Assembly: GCF_020535245.1 (NCBI RefSeq)
Contig: NZ_CP084910.1
Coordinates: 658,501 to 722,500, forward strand
Source: Asticcacaulis sp. AND118
GTDB lineage: Bacteria > Pseudomonadota > Alphaproteobacteria > Caulobacterales > Caulobacteraceae
DNA length: 64,000 bases
Direction of reading: 5' to 3'
Shown here: one piece after another, positions 55,417-64,000 of the stretch
Layout of the letters: every line of letters begins with the position of its first letter
How positions within the stretch are numbered: the first letter of the stretch is position 1
The notes under the pieces: model-generated
Seen by the model: only the letters and a program-made list of their open reading frames with translations
Told to the model about the DNA's origin: nothing
The model's database searches: none
Position numbers and translations under genes: made by a program

Positions 55417-55723
55417 CCGGATTCTCCGTCATCAACAGGGTTTCAAGGGTATCGAGCGCCTGCGTCCAGTGGCGGCGGGTGCGGGCGATCCACGCATCCA
55501 TCTCGTCCAGCCCGTCGCGGTTGAGGCGATAGATGCGCTGTTGCCCGCGCACCTCGACCGTCACGAGGTTGGCGGCCTTTAGCGCATTGAGGTGCTGGGA
55601 GATGGCGGGCTTGGACAGGGTGAACCGCGCGGCGATATCGCCGGCGGCCATCTGAGGCGCTGAGGCCAGATGCTCGACGATCTTACGGCGCGTGGGGTCG
55701 GCAAGGGCGATGAAACTGTCCAT
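55403..55723 (-). CDS. ArsR-family regulator
   Basis: 106 residues. MDSFIALADPTRRKIVEHLA, IAARFTLSKPAISQHLNALK (recognition helix) and VEVRGQQRIYRLNRDGLDEM form the winged helix; the rest is the usual C-terminal helix (WTQALDTLETLL). No metal-binding Cys or His pattern is seen, as in the ArsR group linked to SRPBCC genes. A perfect palindrome at 55731-55752, starting 8 bp upstream of its ATG, is its likely operator, giving autoregulation of the pair. Confidence 0.92.
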   Translation of the reverse strand: MDSFIALADPTRRKIVEHLASAPQMAAGDIAARFTLSKPAISQHLNALKAANLVTVEVRGQQRIYRLNRDGLDEMDAWIARTRRHWTQALDTLETLLMTENPDEPD

Positions 55724-55730
55724 GCGGTAA

Positions 55731-55752
55731 TAATTAAGTTATAACTTAATTA
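55731..55752 (-). promoter_or_regulatory. 22-bp perfect palindrome, operator of the ArsR/SRPBCC operon
   Basis: TAATTAAGTTA and its exact complement TAACTTAATTA meet without spacer. It is AT-only save for one G and one C, in GC-rich surroundings, and begins 8 bp before the regulator's start codon. Confidence 0.8.
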
Positions 55753-55826
55753 AGTCAATTCAAAAATGATGCGGTGTTGACAGAGCGGCGTTCTCACCGT
55801 TTCCTCTGTGTCGGGAGGGCCTTGCC

Positions 55827-56129
55827 ATGACTGTGTATCGCCGGATGCGTTTGCCGTTGTTGATTGCGGGAGCGGTGCTGATGCTCGCCGCCTGCGCCAC
55901 ACAGGGTGCTGCACCCGCCGCGCCTACGGTGCCGGGCTTCTGGATGGGGCTGGTCCACGGCGCCATCGCGCCCTTCGCCCTGATCGGCCATATCTTCGAT
56001 CACGACATCCGCATCTACGCCATGCCCAACAAAGGGGGCTGGTACGATTTCGGCTTTCTGCTCGGCCTGTCCTTCATCTGGGGTGGGGGCAGCGCGGGTG
56101 CCGCCAGCCGCCGCAGCAAGTATGACTAG
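55827..56129 (+). CDS. small lipoprotein
   Basis: 100 residues. Signal with lipobox LAAC ([16 protein letters not shown]), then a short linker ([11 protein letters not shown]) and [20 protein letters not shown], hydrophobic, followed by [20 protein letters not shown] and a basic end. This pattern (GFxxGLxHG...PFxxI, then GGxYDFGFLxG) occurs in small uncharacterised lipoproteins. It lies beyond the ArsR operator on the opposite strand. Confidence 0.72.
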   Translation: MTVYRRMRLPLLIAGAVLMLAACATQGAAPAAPTVPGFWMGLVHGAIAPFALIGHIFDHDIRIYAMPNKGGWYDFGFLLGLSFIWGGGSAGAASRRSKYD

Positions 56130-56236
56130 GCAAGGCGTCTTTCGCGGAAATTTGTTTTGCGGAATGCCCTTCACAGCGAAAAATAAGAAAGAATTTCTCG
56201 AACTTCGGGGGGATCATCCAGGGAGAAGGAACCGCC

Positions 56237-56548
56237 ATGCCTGCTGCTACGCCTTTGACGAATGAACAGATTGCCGACCTGTCCCGGACCCTGCCGCTGT
56301 GGGCGGTGGAGGACGGCGGCAAGGCGATCAAACGCGATCTGAAGTTTGCCGATTTCTCGGCCGCCTTCGACTTCATGACCGAGGTGGCGGGCGTCGCCGA
56401 AGTGATGGACCACCACCCGGAATGGTCGAATGTCTATGACAAGGTATCGATCCGGCTGAGCACCCACGATACGGGCGGGTTGACCGACCGCGATCTGGAA
56501 CTGGCTACGGCCATCGACGCCGCGGCGGCTAATTTCAGGACGACATAA
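56237..56548 (+). CDS. phhB: pterin-4a-carbinolamine dehydratase
   Basis: 103 residues, standard size. [40 protein letters not shown] with the catalytic His pair (HHPEW), [20 protein letters not shown] and [10 protein letters not shown]. The enzyme dehydrates the 4a-hydroxypterin made by phenylalanine hydroxylase so that the cofactor can be recycled. It lies 11 bp before phhA in one operon, which settles its role. GGAGAAGG precedes the ATG. Confidence 0.95.
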   Translation: MPAATPLTNEQIADLSRTLPLWAVEDGGKAIKRDLKFADFSAAFDFMTEVAGVAEVMDHHPEWSNVYDKVSIRLSTHDTGGLTDRDLELATAIDAAAANFRTT

Positions 56549-56559
56549 GAGGCTTAGGG

Positions 56560-57441
56560 ATGGATACACAGGCACAACCCGCGCGTCACGGCATCATCGG
56601 CGGCTATGTGCCCGACCGTCCCGACTGGACCATCCCGCAGAACTGGGGGGCCTACACGACTACGGAACACGCCACCTGGCGCACCCTGTTCGAGCGCCAG
56701 ATGCAGACGATCGGAGGCCGCGCCTGCGCCGCCTATATGGACGGGTTATCGCAACTGCCGATCACGGCGGAGGCCATCCCTGACCTCGACGATCTGAGCG
56801 AAGTCCTGTACCGCCGGACCGGCTGGACGGTGGTGGCCGTTCCCGGCATGGTGCCGAACGCCGTCTTTTTCGATCATCTGGCCAACCGGCGCTTTCCGGC
56901 GGGGCAGTTCATCCGCGATGGGCGCGAACTGGACTATCTGGTCGAGCCGGACGTCTTTCACGACCTGTTCGGTCACGTGCCGATGATGATGAACCCGGTC
57001 ATGGCCGACTTCATGCAGGCCTATGGCGAAGGCGGATTGCGTGCCGAGAGGCTGGGGGTGCTGGACCGGCTGGCGCGGCTCTACTGGTACACGGTGGAGT
57101 TCGGTCTGGTCGAGGAGGCGGGCGGCGTGCGCATCTTCGGGGCCGGGATATTGTCGTCCTTCACCGAGACGCGGTTCGCGCTGGAAAGCCGGTCGCCCAA
57201 CCGTATCGGTTTCGAGCTGGCGCGCGTCATGCGCACCGTCTACCGCATCGATGATTTTCAGGAGGGGTATTTCGTCCTGCCGTCGATCGATGCGCTATTG
57301 GATTTCGCTCGGATGGACTTCGGGCCGGTCTATGCGGCGCTGGCCGGGCTGCCGGATTTGACGCCGGGCCGGATCGAAGCCACGGACCGGGTATTTCACA
57401 AGGGCACGGGGGAGTATCATCGATCCTCCTCCCCTGCGTAG
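56560..57441 (+). CDS. phhA: phenylalanine 4-monooxygenase
   Basis: 293 residues. Iron ligands H134 and H139 in EPDVFHDLFGHVPMM and E180 in YTVEFGLVEE; VVAVPGMVPNAVFFDHLANR and FAGQFI-like FPAGQFIRD form the substrate pocket. The enzyme converts phenylalanine to tyrosine with oxygen and a tetrahydropterin, recycled by phhB just upstream. The final residues RSSSPA and the stop codon come from an intergenic repeat (57426-57592) that seems to have inserted into or just behind the gene; the natural tail may have been altered. Confidence 0.95.
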   Translation: MDTQAQPARHGIIGGYVPDRPDWTIPQNWGAYTTTEHATWRTLFERQMQTIGGRACAAYMDGLSQLPITAEAIPDLDDLSEVLYRRTGWTVVAVPGMVPNAVFFDHLANRRFPAGQFIRDGRELDYLVEPDVFHDLFGHVPMMMNPVMADFMQAYGEGGLRAERLGVLDRLARLYWYTVEFGLVEEAGGVRIFGAGILSSFTETRFALESRSPNRIGFELARVMRTVYRIDDFQEGYFVLPSIDALLDFARMDFGPVYAALAGLPDLTPGRIEATDRVFHKGTGEYHRSSSPA

Positions 57442-57592
57442 CGGGGGAGGTGGCGAGCAAGCGCAGCGCGTCGAGACGGAGGGGGCAAAACTTGAAACAG
57501 AAAGCCTGTTTTTAGTAGAAGAACCCCCACCACCACATCTCACTTGCTACGCAAGTTCGTGCGGTCCCCCTCCCCAGCAAGCTGGGGAGGTA
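57426..57592. repeat. palindromic intergenic repeat, copy 2, supplying the phhA stop codon
   Basis: CTCCTCCCCTGC...GCGGGGGAGGTGG hairpin, then CGAGACGGAGGGGGC, an AT-richer centre, ACTTGCTACGCAAGT, and CCCCTCCCCAGC...GCTGGGGAGG. The module order equals that of 47723-47842. It fills the space between phhA and the converging M28 peptidase gene and may act as terminator for both. Confidence 0.78.
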
Positions 57593-57603
57593 TGAAAGAC
57601 CGA

Positions 57604-59250
57604 CTACTTCCTCTGATCGGTCGATTTATCGCGGGCGGTCTTGAATTCCGAGGTCGGGCGCCATTGCGGCCATTCGCGTGAATTGGCCAGTTTCACGCCG
57701 ATCTGATAGTAGAGCGTCACATCCTCGACCATCCCGGCCATGTCCCAGTCCGCCGACCATTCGTCGTCGGCCTGATGGTAGCGCTTCGAGCGATAATCGG
57801 CGTCTTTCGCCTTACCCGCTTCGATGCCGCCCTTGATCAGGTCCTTGCCGCCCTTGGCATACAGCATCGGCACGCCGCGCTTGACGAAGGGGAAGTGGTC
57901 CGAACGGAAGAAGTAACCGGCTTCCGGCGTTTCGTCCGGCGACAGGATGCGGTTCTGCGCCCTGGCGAAGCTCCCCAGATCGTCTTCCAGCGACGACTGG
58001 CCATTGCCGACGACCACGATGTTCTTCGTCGCCCCCGACACGTTCAGCGCGTCCATATTGATGCCGGCGACGGTCTTTTCCAGCGGATAGACGGGGTTCG
58101 ACGCGTAATATTCCGAACCCAGCAGGCCGCTTTCTTCGGCGGTGAAGGCGATCATCACCACGCTGCGTTCCGGCTTGGGAGCCTTTCCGAACGCGCGGGC
58201 CAGTTCGAGCAGGGCGGCAATGCCCGTGCCGTTATCGACCGCGCCGTTGAAGATTTTATCGCCATTGGCGTCGGGCGCGCCGATGCCGATATGGTCCCAG
58301 TGCGCGCCGTAGACGACGGTCTCGTCGGCGTGCTTCGTGCCGGGCAGGCGTGCGATGACATTGTGCGAAACGATCTCCTTCGCCGTCACCTGATAGCTGC
58401 CGCTCAGCGTGGTCTTGAGATCTACCGGCTTGAAGTCTTTTGAGCGCGCGGCGACCTTCAGCGCTTCGAGGTCAAGCCCGGCATTGGCGAACAGGGCCTG
58501 CGCTGCCTCGGCCGACAGCCAGCCTTCGAGGCCGGTGAACGACTTCGACGGATCGGGGCGGACGATGTCGAACTGCGGGCCGCTCCACGAATTTTTCACC
58601 GTGGTCCAGCCGTAGGAGGCCGCTGCCGTGTCGTGGACGATGAGCACGCCCGCCGCGCCGTGTTTGGCGGCTTCTTCGTATTTATAGGTCCAGCGGCCGT
58701 AATAGGTCATCGCCTTGCCGCCGAACGTATTGGCTTCTGGGGCGTAGAAGTCCGGATCATTGATCAGGACGACGACGATCTTGCCCTTCACGTCGACGTC
58801 CTTGAAGTCGTTCCAGCCGCGCTCAGGGGCCGTGACGCCGTAACCGGCAAAGACCAGAGGCGTGTCCTTGAAATTGACGTCCCCCAGCGCGCCGCGCGTC
58901 GAAACGACCACATCCGTGCCGGGGGTCAGGGGGGTCGTCTTACCGCCGGTGGTCAGCGAGACGGCGGGGTTCTGCACCGTGAACTGACGCAGTTGCACGG
59001 CCTGGGTCCACACGCCGTCCTTGCCCCCCGGCTGAAAGCCCGCTGCCGCGAAGCCTTTGGACAGATAGTCGATGGTCAGGGGTTCGGCGGGCGTATTGAT
59101 GCCGCGGCCTTCGAAGCTGTCATCGGACAGCGCCTTCACATCGGCGGACATGCGCTCGCCGGAAATGTCGGGCGCTTTCGGAGCGGCGAGGGCGGGAACG
59201 GAGAGGCACAGGGCCAGAAGGCTGGCTGCCATAAAGGGGCGGAGAGACAT
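57604..59250 (-). CDS. M28-family metallopeptidase with PA domain, secreted
   Basis: 548 residues. Signal peptide (AASLLALCLSVPALA). A protease-associated domain spans about 140-270 (GVTAPERGWNDFKDVDVKGK, HGAAGVLIVHDTAAA). The M28 domain has ETVVYGAHWDHIG (zinc His, Asp-containing), GAVDNGTGIAALLELAR (Asp), AFTAEESGLLGSEYY (catalytic and zinc Glu), AGINMDALNV (Asp) and a final KRYHQADDEW (His). Such di-zinc aminopeptidases trim peptides in the periplasm or outside the cell. All five metal-ligand regions are present, so it should be active. Confidence 0.93.
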   Translation of the reverse strand: MSLRPFMAASLLALCLSVPALAAPKAPDISGERMSADVKALSDDSFEGRGINTPAEPLTIDYLSKGFAAAGFQPGGKDGVWTQAVQLRQFTVQNPAVSLTTGGKTTPLTPGTDVVVSTRGALGDVNFKDTPLVFAGYGVTAPERGWNDFKDVDVKGKIVVVLINDPDFYAPEANTFGGKAMTYYGRWTYKYEEAAKHGAAGVLIVHDTAAASYGWTTVKNSWSGPQFDIVRPDPSKSFTGLEGWLSAEAAQALFANAGLDLEALKVAARSKDFKPVDLKTTLSGSYQVTAKEIVSHNVIARLPGTKHADETVVYGAHWDHIGIGAPDANGDKIFNGAVDNGTGIAALLELARAFGKAPKPERSVVMIAFTAEESGLLGSEYYASNPVYPLEKTVAGINMDALNVSGATKNIVVVGNGQSSLEDDLGSFARAQNRILSPDETPEAGYFFRSDHFPFVKRGVPMLYAKGGKDLIKGGIEAGKAKDADYRSKRYHQADDEWSADWDMAGMVEDVTLYYQIGVKLANSREWPQWRPTSEFKTARDKSTDQRK

Positions 59251-59513
59251 GCGGGGAAATCCTTAAGTTTCAAATGAAGCTAAAGGCCTCAGAGCGGGTG
59301 TCAAGGTGCCGCCTTATTCATGCCCGGCTTATGGTGCTTTTCGCTTTCCTGACTGCATCTTTATCTCCGCCTACCCCATTGTGGAGACCTGCGGACGGAT
59401 CGTCCTCACGCCTTTATTTCTTCCGATAGCTGAATTTCGACACGTTTCTTTCCGGCGGTATTTTGCGCCGGGCCCGATCCGACGACGCTGGTTTTTTATG
59501 CGAAGGGTTCGCC

Positions 59514-61814
59514 ATGCTTCAAGACAAGCATTTTGCCGTCGAAACTGAGGCCCAGAGCCTTCAGGATATTCTTGACCGTGCGCGCCGTAAAATGGACGCC
59601 GGTTTGGCGCGGGTGGCGGTGATGGGCAATTTCCCGCCGCGTCAGTGCGGTCTGGCCACCTTTACCCGCGACATTTATGCCTGCCTGCACGAGGCCCTGC
59701 CGGCGGCGCGCTTCGAAGTGATCGCCATGGACGACCACGCCGGGCCCTACGCCTATCCGCCCGAAGTGACGCGCCATGTGCCGCAGGACGATGCGGCGGC
59801 CTATCGTCAACTGGCGGCCGACCTCAATGCGGCGCGGATGCAGGTCCTGTTCGTGCAGCACGAATTCGGCATCTTCGGCGGCCCGGCGGGGGCGCATCTG
59901 CTGGAATGTCTTGAGCGCGTGACCATGCCGGTGGTGACGACCCTGCACACCGTGCTGGAAAACCCCAACCCGGATCAGCGTCGCGTCATGGAAGGGCTGA
60001 TCCGCCTGTCCTCGACCCTGATCACCATGGCGCACAAGGGGGCGGACATTCTCAAGCGCGTCTATGGCGTGCCGGAGTCGCAGATTCTGGTCGTGCCGCA
60101 CGGCGCACCGGGCCGATCGCTGCGCCCGACCTCGGAATTCAAGGCGGCGCTGGAGGCCGAAGGGCGTCCGGTCATCTCGACCTTCGGGCTGCTATCGCCC
60201 AACAAGGGGATAGAGACCATTATCGAGGCCCTGCCGGCCATTTCCGAAGCCTGTCCGGACGTGCTGTATTTCGTGGTCGGCGCGACCCATCCCAACCTGA
60301 TCCTCAATGAGGGTGAGGCGTACCGGGAGAGCCTCATCGCGCGGGCGAAGGAACTGGGCGTCGAAGACCATATCCGCTTCATCAACCGCTTCATGTCCGA
60401 CAACGACCTGATCGACGTGCTTCAGGCCACCGATGTCTATGTCACGCCCTATCTGACGGAAACGCAGATCACGTCGGGAACGCTCAGCTACGCGCTGGCC
60501 GTGGGCAAGCCGGTGGTGTCGGCCCCTTACTGGCACGCCGTCGAGGCGCTGGCCGACGGGATCGGCGTGGTCTGTCCCTTCCGCGACAGCGCGGCTTTTG
60601 GAGCGGCGATCATCGACCTGCTGACCGACGATGCGAAGCGTCAGGCCATGGCCGAGCGCGCCTATGCCGCGGCCCTGCCGTCGCGCTGGAGCGCCGTCGC
60701 CGCCGCCTATACGAGCCGCGCCGGGAGCGACATTCGCACCAGGGCCCCGGTTATCCGCGTCGCGCCGTCGATCGGTTCGGCCCCGGCCTGGCGTGCCGTA
60801 CTGCGTCTGTCCGACGATTGCGGCATGGCCCAACACAGCCGCTACCGCCTGCCCGACCGGGCGCACGGCTACTGCACAGACGACAATGCCCGCGCCTTGA
60901 TGATGATGGCGCGACGGGCGAAGTTCGAGCGTTTCGACGAATATCGCATCGACCTGACTTACCGCTATGCGGGTTTCGTCAACCACGCCTGGAACGGCGA
61001 CAACGGCCGCTTCCGCAACTTCATGGGCTTTTCGCGGCAATGGCTGGACGAAGGTGGTTCCGACGACTGCTGCGCGCGCGCGTTTGAATCCCTGATCGAG
61101 GTGGCGCGTTCCCCCCTGCCGGACGATATGCGCGAATGGGCGCGCGAGCTGGCGCAGCGCGTTCTGCCGCACGTCGAAAGCTGGGACTCGCAGCGCGCCC
61201 GCGCCGTAGTGCTTCGCGCGCTCGACGCCGCTATCGGGCATGTCGGCGAAGCGTCAGAGGTGCTGAGGGTGATGGCCGACATCGCCGCGCCCCTGCACGC
61301 CGGCTATCGTCACAACGCCGCCGAACATGCCTGGTTCGAGCCGGCCTTGTCCTACGACAATGCGCGCCTGCCCGAAGGCTTGCTGCTGGCCGGTCATCGC
61401 CTCGGCGATACCCGCAGTGTGCAGGACGCGATGAGCGCCCTGGTGCGCATCATGGGGCTGCAAACCGCCGAAGACGGCCATTTCCGCCCCATAGCGACGC
61501 GCGCTTTTGCCGCCGGGCAATCGAGTGACGGCGGTCGTGAAGCCCTATTCGATCAGCAGCCTCTGGAGGCGCAGGCCTCGCTCGAAGCCTGCCTGACGGC
61601 GTGGCGCGTCACCGGCGAAGAGACGTGGAAAGCGCAGGCTTTGCGCGGCTGGCAGTGGTTCCGGGGCGAAAACGATCACGGACTGAGCCTGATGACCGAC
61701 GACGGCGGCTGTTTCGACGGGCTGACGGTGCACGGGCTCAACCAGAATCAGGGCGCGGAGTCGGTGCTGGCCCTGCACCTGAGCTGGTGCGCCCTCAAGG
61801 ACGCCGGTCTCTGA
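59514..61814 (+). CDS. family 4 glycosyltransferase with C-terminal helical domain
   Basis: 766 residues from ATG 59514 (GAAGGG upstream; other ATGs at 59463 and 59499). The GT-B transferase spans about 30-400: MGNFPPRQCGLATFTRDIYA, LFVQHEFGIFGGPAGAHLLE, TLHTVLENPNPDQRRVMEGL, VVPHGAPG, STFGLLSPNKGIETIIEALP and the donor motif TEQITSGTLSYALAVGKPVV-like region. The C-terminal 360 residues (DDCGMAQHSRYRLPDRAHGY, YCTDDNARALMMMAR, FMGFSRQWLDEGGSDDCCAR) form an alpha-barrel-like unit seen in glycan-processing proteins. It sits 45 bp before a GH130 gene, a pairing that points to mannoside metabolism or export. Confidence 0.85.
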   Translation: MLQDKHFAVETEAQSLQDILDRARRKMDAGLARVAVMGNFPPRQCGLATFTRDIYACLHEALPAARFEVIAMDDHAGPYAYPPEVTRHVPQDDAAAYRQLAADLNAARMQVLFVQHEFGIFGGPAGAHLLECLERVTMPVVTTLHTVLENPNPDQRRVMEGLIRLSSTLITMAHKGADILKRVYGVPESQILVVPHGAPGRSLRPTSEFKAALEAEGRPVISTFGLLSPNKGIETIIEALPAISEACPDVLYFVVGATHPNLILNEGEAYRESLIARAKELGVEDHIRFINRFMSDNDLIDVLQATDVYVTPYLTETQITSGTLSYALAVGKPVVSAPYWHAVEALADGIGVVCPFRDSAAFGAAIIDLLTDDAKRQAMAERAYAAALPSRWSAVAAAYTSRAGSDIRTRAPVIRVAPSIGSAPAWRAVLRLSDDCGMAQHSRYRLPDRAHGYCTDDNARALMMMARRAKFERFDEYRIDLTYRYAGFVNHAWNGDNGRFRNFMGFSRQWLDEGGSDDCCARAFESLIEVARSPLPDDMREWARELAQRVLPHVESWDSQRARAVVLRALDAAIGHVGEASEVLRVMADIAAPLHAGYRHNAAEHAWFEPALSYDNARLPEGLLLAGHRLGDTRSVQDAMSALVRIMGLQTAEDGHFRPIATRAFAAGQSSDGGREALFDQQPLEAQASLEACLTAWRVTGEETWKAQALRGWQWFRGENDHGLSLMTDDGGCFDGLTVHGLNQNQGAESVLALHLSWCALKDAGL

Positions 61815-61859
61815 TTTTGTAGACGTGTATTGACTGAATCCTGCGGGGGAAGCGTGCCT

Positions 61860-63158
61860 ATGAAAGACATCAAATATAGCGACATCGTGCTTACCGCCAG
61901 TCCGGAACGGGTAGTGCTTAGACCCTTTACCGTCTCGGTGGAGCCCTACAATACCGCGCTTGGCACCATGTCGCGTGCCGAGCGCATCTGCCGCTCGCTG
62001 CTCAAGCTGACGCGCGACGAATGTTGCGCCGAACTGGACAGCGTCGGTCGCGACTTTGTCGGCCGTCACCTTCAGGCGCGCGCCATCTTCCTCGACCGCT
62101 TCAAGGCGATCAAGGGCATGATCGGCCGCGCCATCGAAGGTATAGAGGAGATAGACGAAGACCATGCCGCCCTGATCGGCGCCTATTTCTGTCAGGAATA
62201 TTCCTTCGAAGCGGCGGCGATCATGAACCCGTCGGTGGTCGTGCATCCGGACCAGAACGGCACGCCCGAAGGCGCGGTGCGATTTCTGATGTCGGTGCGC
62301 ACAGTGGGCGAAGGGCATATCTCGACCATCTCCTTCCGCGAAGGCGTCTTCCACGGCGACGGCACGGTCAAGCTGGAGCCGGATTCCGACTTCATCGTAG
62401 CGGCCAGGCCGGCGCAGGGCGCGACCGACGGACCAGTGACGCTGATGCGGCATAAGGTCTGTTCGGTGTCGGGCACGGTCATCTTTCCGGTGACGCGGGC
62501 TCAGGCGAACGGTCTGGAGGACCTGCGCATGGTGCAGTTCACCGACGAAGACGGCGATACGACCTATCTCGGCACCTACACCGCCTATTCCGGGCGCGAG
62601 ATCGGTTGCGAACTGTTCGAGACCGAGGATTTCGACACCATCTACCTGACGCCGTTTCGCGGACTGGCGGCGACGCACAAGGGGCTGGCCCTGTTCCCGC
62701 GCAAGATCAACGGGCGCTATGCGGCGATCGGGCGGCTTGATCACGAAAGCCTCTACTATCTCGAAACCGACGACCGCATGGTGTGGAACTACGGGGACCG
62801 CATCGTGTCGCCGAAATTCCCCTGGGAAATGGTGCAGATGGGCAATTGCGGCTCGCCCATCGAACTGGACGCCGGATGGCTGGTGTTTACGCATGGTGTC
62901 GGGGCCATGCGCCGCTATTGTCTGGGGGCGGTGCTGCTCGATAAAAACGATCCGCGTCAGGTTATCGGACGGTCGAAGACGCCCATCCTGTCGCCGGACG
63001 AAGGCACGCGCGAAGGCTATGTGCCGAACGTCGTCTATAGCTGCGGGGCGATGAAGCACGGCGACTGGATATTCCTGCCCTATGGCGTGGCCGATTCCTC
63101 GATCCGCTTCGCTTCGCTGAAGGTGTCGGACATCCTTCAGCACCTGCGGCCCTTCTGA
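61860..63158 (+). CDS. GH130-family glycoside phosphorylase/hydrolase
   Basis: 432 residues from ATG 61860. The five-bladed propeller motifs are clear: YNTALGTMSRAERICRSLLK, AAAIMNPSVVVHPDQNG, VRFLMSVRTVGEGHISTISF, GRYAAIGRLDHESLYYLETD, MGNCGSPIELDAGWLVFTHG, LLDKNDPRQVIGRSKTPILS and EGYVPNVVYSCGAM. GH130 enzymes mostly phosphorolyse beta-1,2- or beta-1,4-mannosides. Gene order with the GT4 protein suggests turnover of a mannose-containing oligosaccharide. Its stop overlaps the topoisomerase start (TGATG), so translation of the three genes is linked. Confidence 0.9.
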   Translation: MKDIKYSDIVLTASPERVVLRPFTVSVEPYNTALGTMSRAERICRSLLKLTRDECCAELDSVGRDFVGRHLQARAIFLDRFKAIKGMIGRAIEGIEEIDEDHAALIGAYFCQEYSFEAAAIMNPSVVVHPDQNGTPEGAVRFLMSVRTVGEGHISTISFREGVFHGDGTVKLEPDSDFIVAARPAQGATDGPVTLMRHKVCSVSGTVIFPVTRAQANGLEDLRMVQFTDEDGDTTYLGTYTAYSGREIGCELFETEDFDTIYLTPFRGLAATHKGLALFPRKINGRYAAIGRLDHESLYYLETDDRMVWNYGDRIVSPKFPWEMVQMGNCGSPIELDAGWLVFTHGVGAMRRYCLGAVLLDKNDPRQVIGRSKTPILSPDEGTREGYVPNVVYSCGAMKHGDWIFLPYGVADSSIRFASLKVSDILQHLRPF

Positions 63159-64000
63159 TGGACGGCAGCTTTCCCCTTTCGGAGACCCTGGCGGATGCGA
63201 GTGCGCAGGCCAAAGCCTGTGGTCTGCGTTACGTCAATGACCGGCGGCCCGGTTTTACGCGGCGTCGGTACGGCAAGCGCTTCGTCTATTTCGACACCCG
63301 CGGCGAGCGGATCGAAGATGAGAAGGCGAGGGGGCGTATAGATCGGCTGGCCATTCCGCCGGCATGGAAGGACGTGTGGATATGCCCCTTTGCCAACGGC
63401 CATATTCAGGCCACCGGCACCGACGCCAGGGGACGCAAGCAATACCGCTATCACACCGAATGGCGCAGCGTGCGCGACGCCACCAAGTTCGGCCATATAT
63501 TGCGCTTCGGCGAGGTGCTGCCACGTATCCGCGCCGCCGTGCGCGCCGATATGGGCAGGCGTACCCTGAGCCGCGAAAAGGTGCTGGCCACCGTCGTCTA
63601 CCTGCTGGAAAAAACGCTGATCCGCGTCGGCAATGACGAATATGCCCGCACCAACAAATCCTACGGCCTGACCACGCTGAAGGACGAGCACGTCTCGGTC
63701 GAGGGGCAGAGCGTGCGTTTCCGCTTCACGGGCAAATCAGGCAAGGCATGGAACCTGAAACTGACCGACCGTCGCGCCGCCGCCGTCATCCGCCGGCTTC
63801 AGGACCTGGGCGAGCAGGAATTGTTCGCCTGGGTCGATGCCGATGGCCGGGTGCACGACGTCACCTCTTCGGACGTCAACGCCTATCTGAAAGAAATCAG
63901 CGGCGAGGCGGTGACGGCCAAGGATTTCCGCACCTTTACCGGCACGGTTCTGGCGGCGCTGGCGCTGCAGGCCTTCGACGCCTTCGAGACCCAGACCCAG
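63158..64000 (+). CDS. DNA topoisomerase IB, C-terminus outside window
   Basis: 281 codons are seen and the frame is open at the window end. GLRYVNDRRPGFTRRRYGKR at the start, RIDRLAIPPAWKDVWICPFA, NGHIQATGTDARGRKQYRYH, then KVLATVVYLLEKTLIRVGND and YARTNKSYGLTTLKDEHVSV match bacterial poxvirus-like topoisomerase IB. KTLIRVGND holds the first catalytic Arg and KSGKAWNL the Lys region; the Tyr nucleophile lies beyond the edge. It relaxes supercoils by nicking one strand. Why it is translationally coupled to a GH130 gene is unclear. Confidence 0.93.
   Translation, partial: MDGSFPLSETLADASAQAKACGLRYVNDRRPGFTRRRYGKRFVYFDTRGERIEDEKARGRIDRLAIPPAWKDVWICPFANGHIQATGTDARGRKQYRYHTEWRSVRDATKFGHILRFGEVLPRIRAAVRADMGRRTLSREKVLATVVYLLEKTLIRVGNDEYARTNKSYGLTTLKDEHVSVEGQSVRFRFTGKSGKAWNLKLTDRRAAAVIRRLQDLGEQELFAWVDADGRVHDVTSSDVNAYLKEISGEAVTAKDFRTFTGTVLAALALQAFDAFETQTQ

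Overview
The window looks like a chromosomal segment of a GC-rich alphaproteobacterium of the Caulobacteraceae, most likely Asticcacaulis or a close relative. This rests on general protein character, on alphaproteobacterial LexA boxes (GAAC-N7-GAAC and GTTC-N7-GTTC) at imuA and uvrB, and on TonB-receptor and TAT-exported copper proteins typical of the group. The genus is inference.

Left edge (1-3.4 kb): a TonB-dependent receptor cut by the window edge, two small unknown genes, and a LexA-boxed imuA-imuB mutagenesis operon whose imuB stops after about 90 codons.

Integrated island (about 3.43-33.4 kb): bounded on the right by a tyrosine recombinase next to the 5' end of dusA. Seven copies of a 10-bp motif (ATGATGTGCT or its complement) cluster at its two ends and mark probable attL and attR. 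From left to right it carries: small and membrane proteins, an HU protein, a DEDDh exonuclease, an XRE regulator and a secreted EEP-fold nuclease or phosphatase; a compact three-gene operon with a PIN-like protein and a PD-(D/E)XK-like protein (the best candidate for an undescribed system); a large copper/metal block (DUF1349 protein, glutaredoxin-MauE fusion, CopB, CopA oxidase, two CueR-type MerR regulators, ArsR plus CDF exporter, P1B copper ATPase, CopZ, DUF305 protein); and then a scarred stretch. There an efflux adaptor is fused in frame to pieces of TrbE and TrbI, followed by a cut DUF2274 gene, a twice-deleted strawberry-notch helicase and a C-terminally cut ParB. These are wrecks of a conjugative element. 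A HEPN/RES protein, an unknown gene, a HEPN Abi-like protein and the integrase close the island. Copper handling is coherently wired: four candidate promoters have the 19-bp MerR spacer.

Right half (33.4-64 kb) is ordinary chromosome: dusA, a retropepsin-like protease, two tandem secreted paralogues, an SMR transporter, a chemoreceptor, a SleB-type wall hydrolase, uvrB, small envelope proteins, a DinB-folB-queD cluster, trxB, an ELM1-family protein, greA, two tandem DUF6311-like membrane proteins, an ArsR/SRPBCC pair with a perfect 22-bp palindromic operator, phhB-phhA, an M28 peptidase, and a GT4 / GH130 / topoisomerase IB run that leaves the window. Several intergenic inverted-repeat elements lie here, one of which supplies the phhA stop codon. 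No tRNA, rRNA or CRISPR array was recognised.
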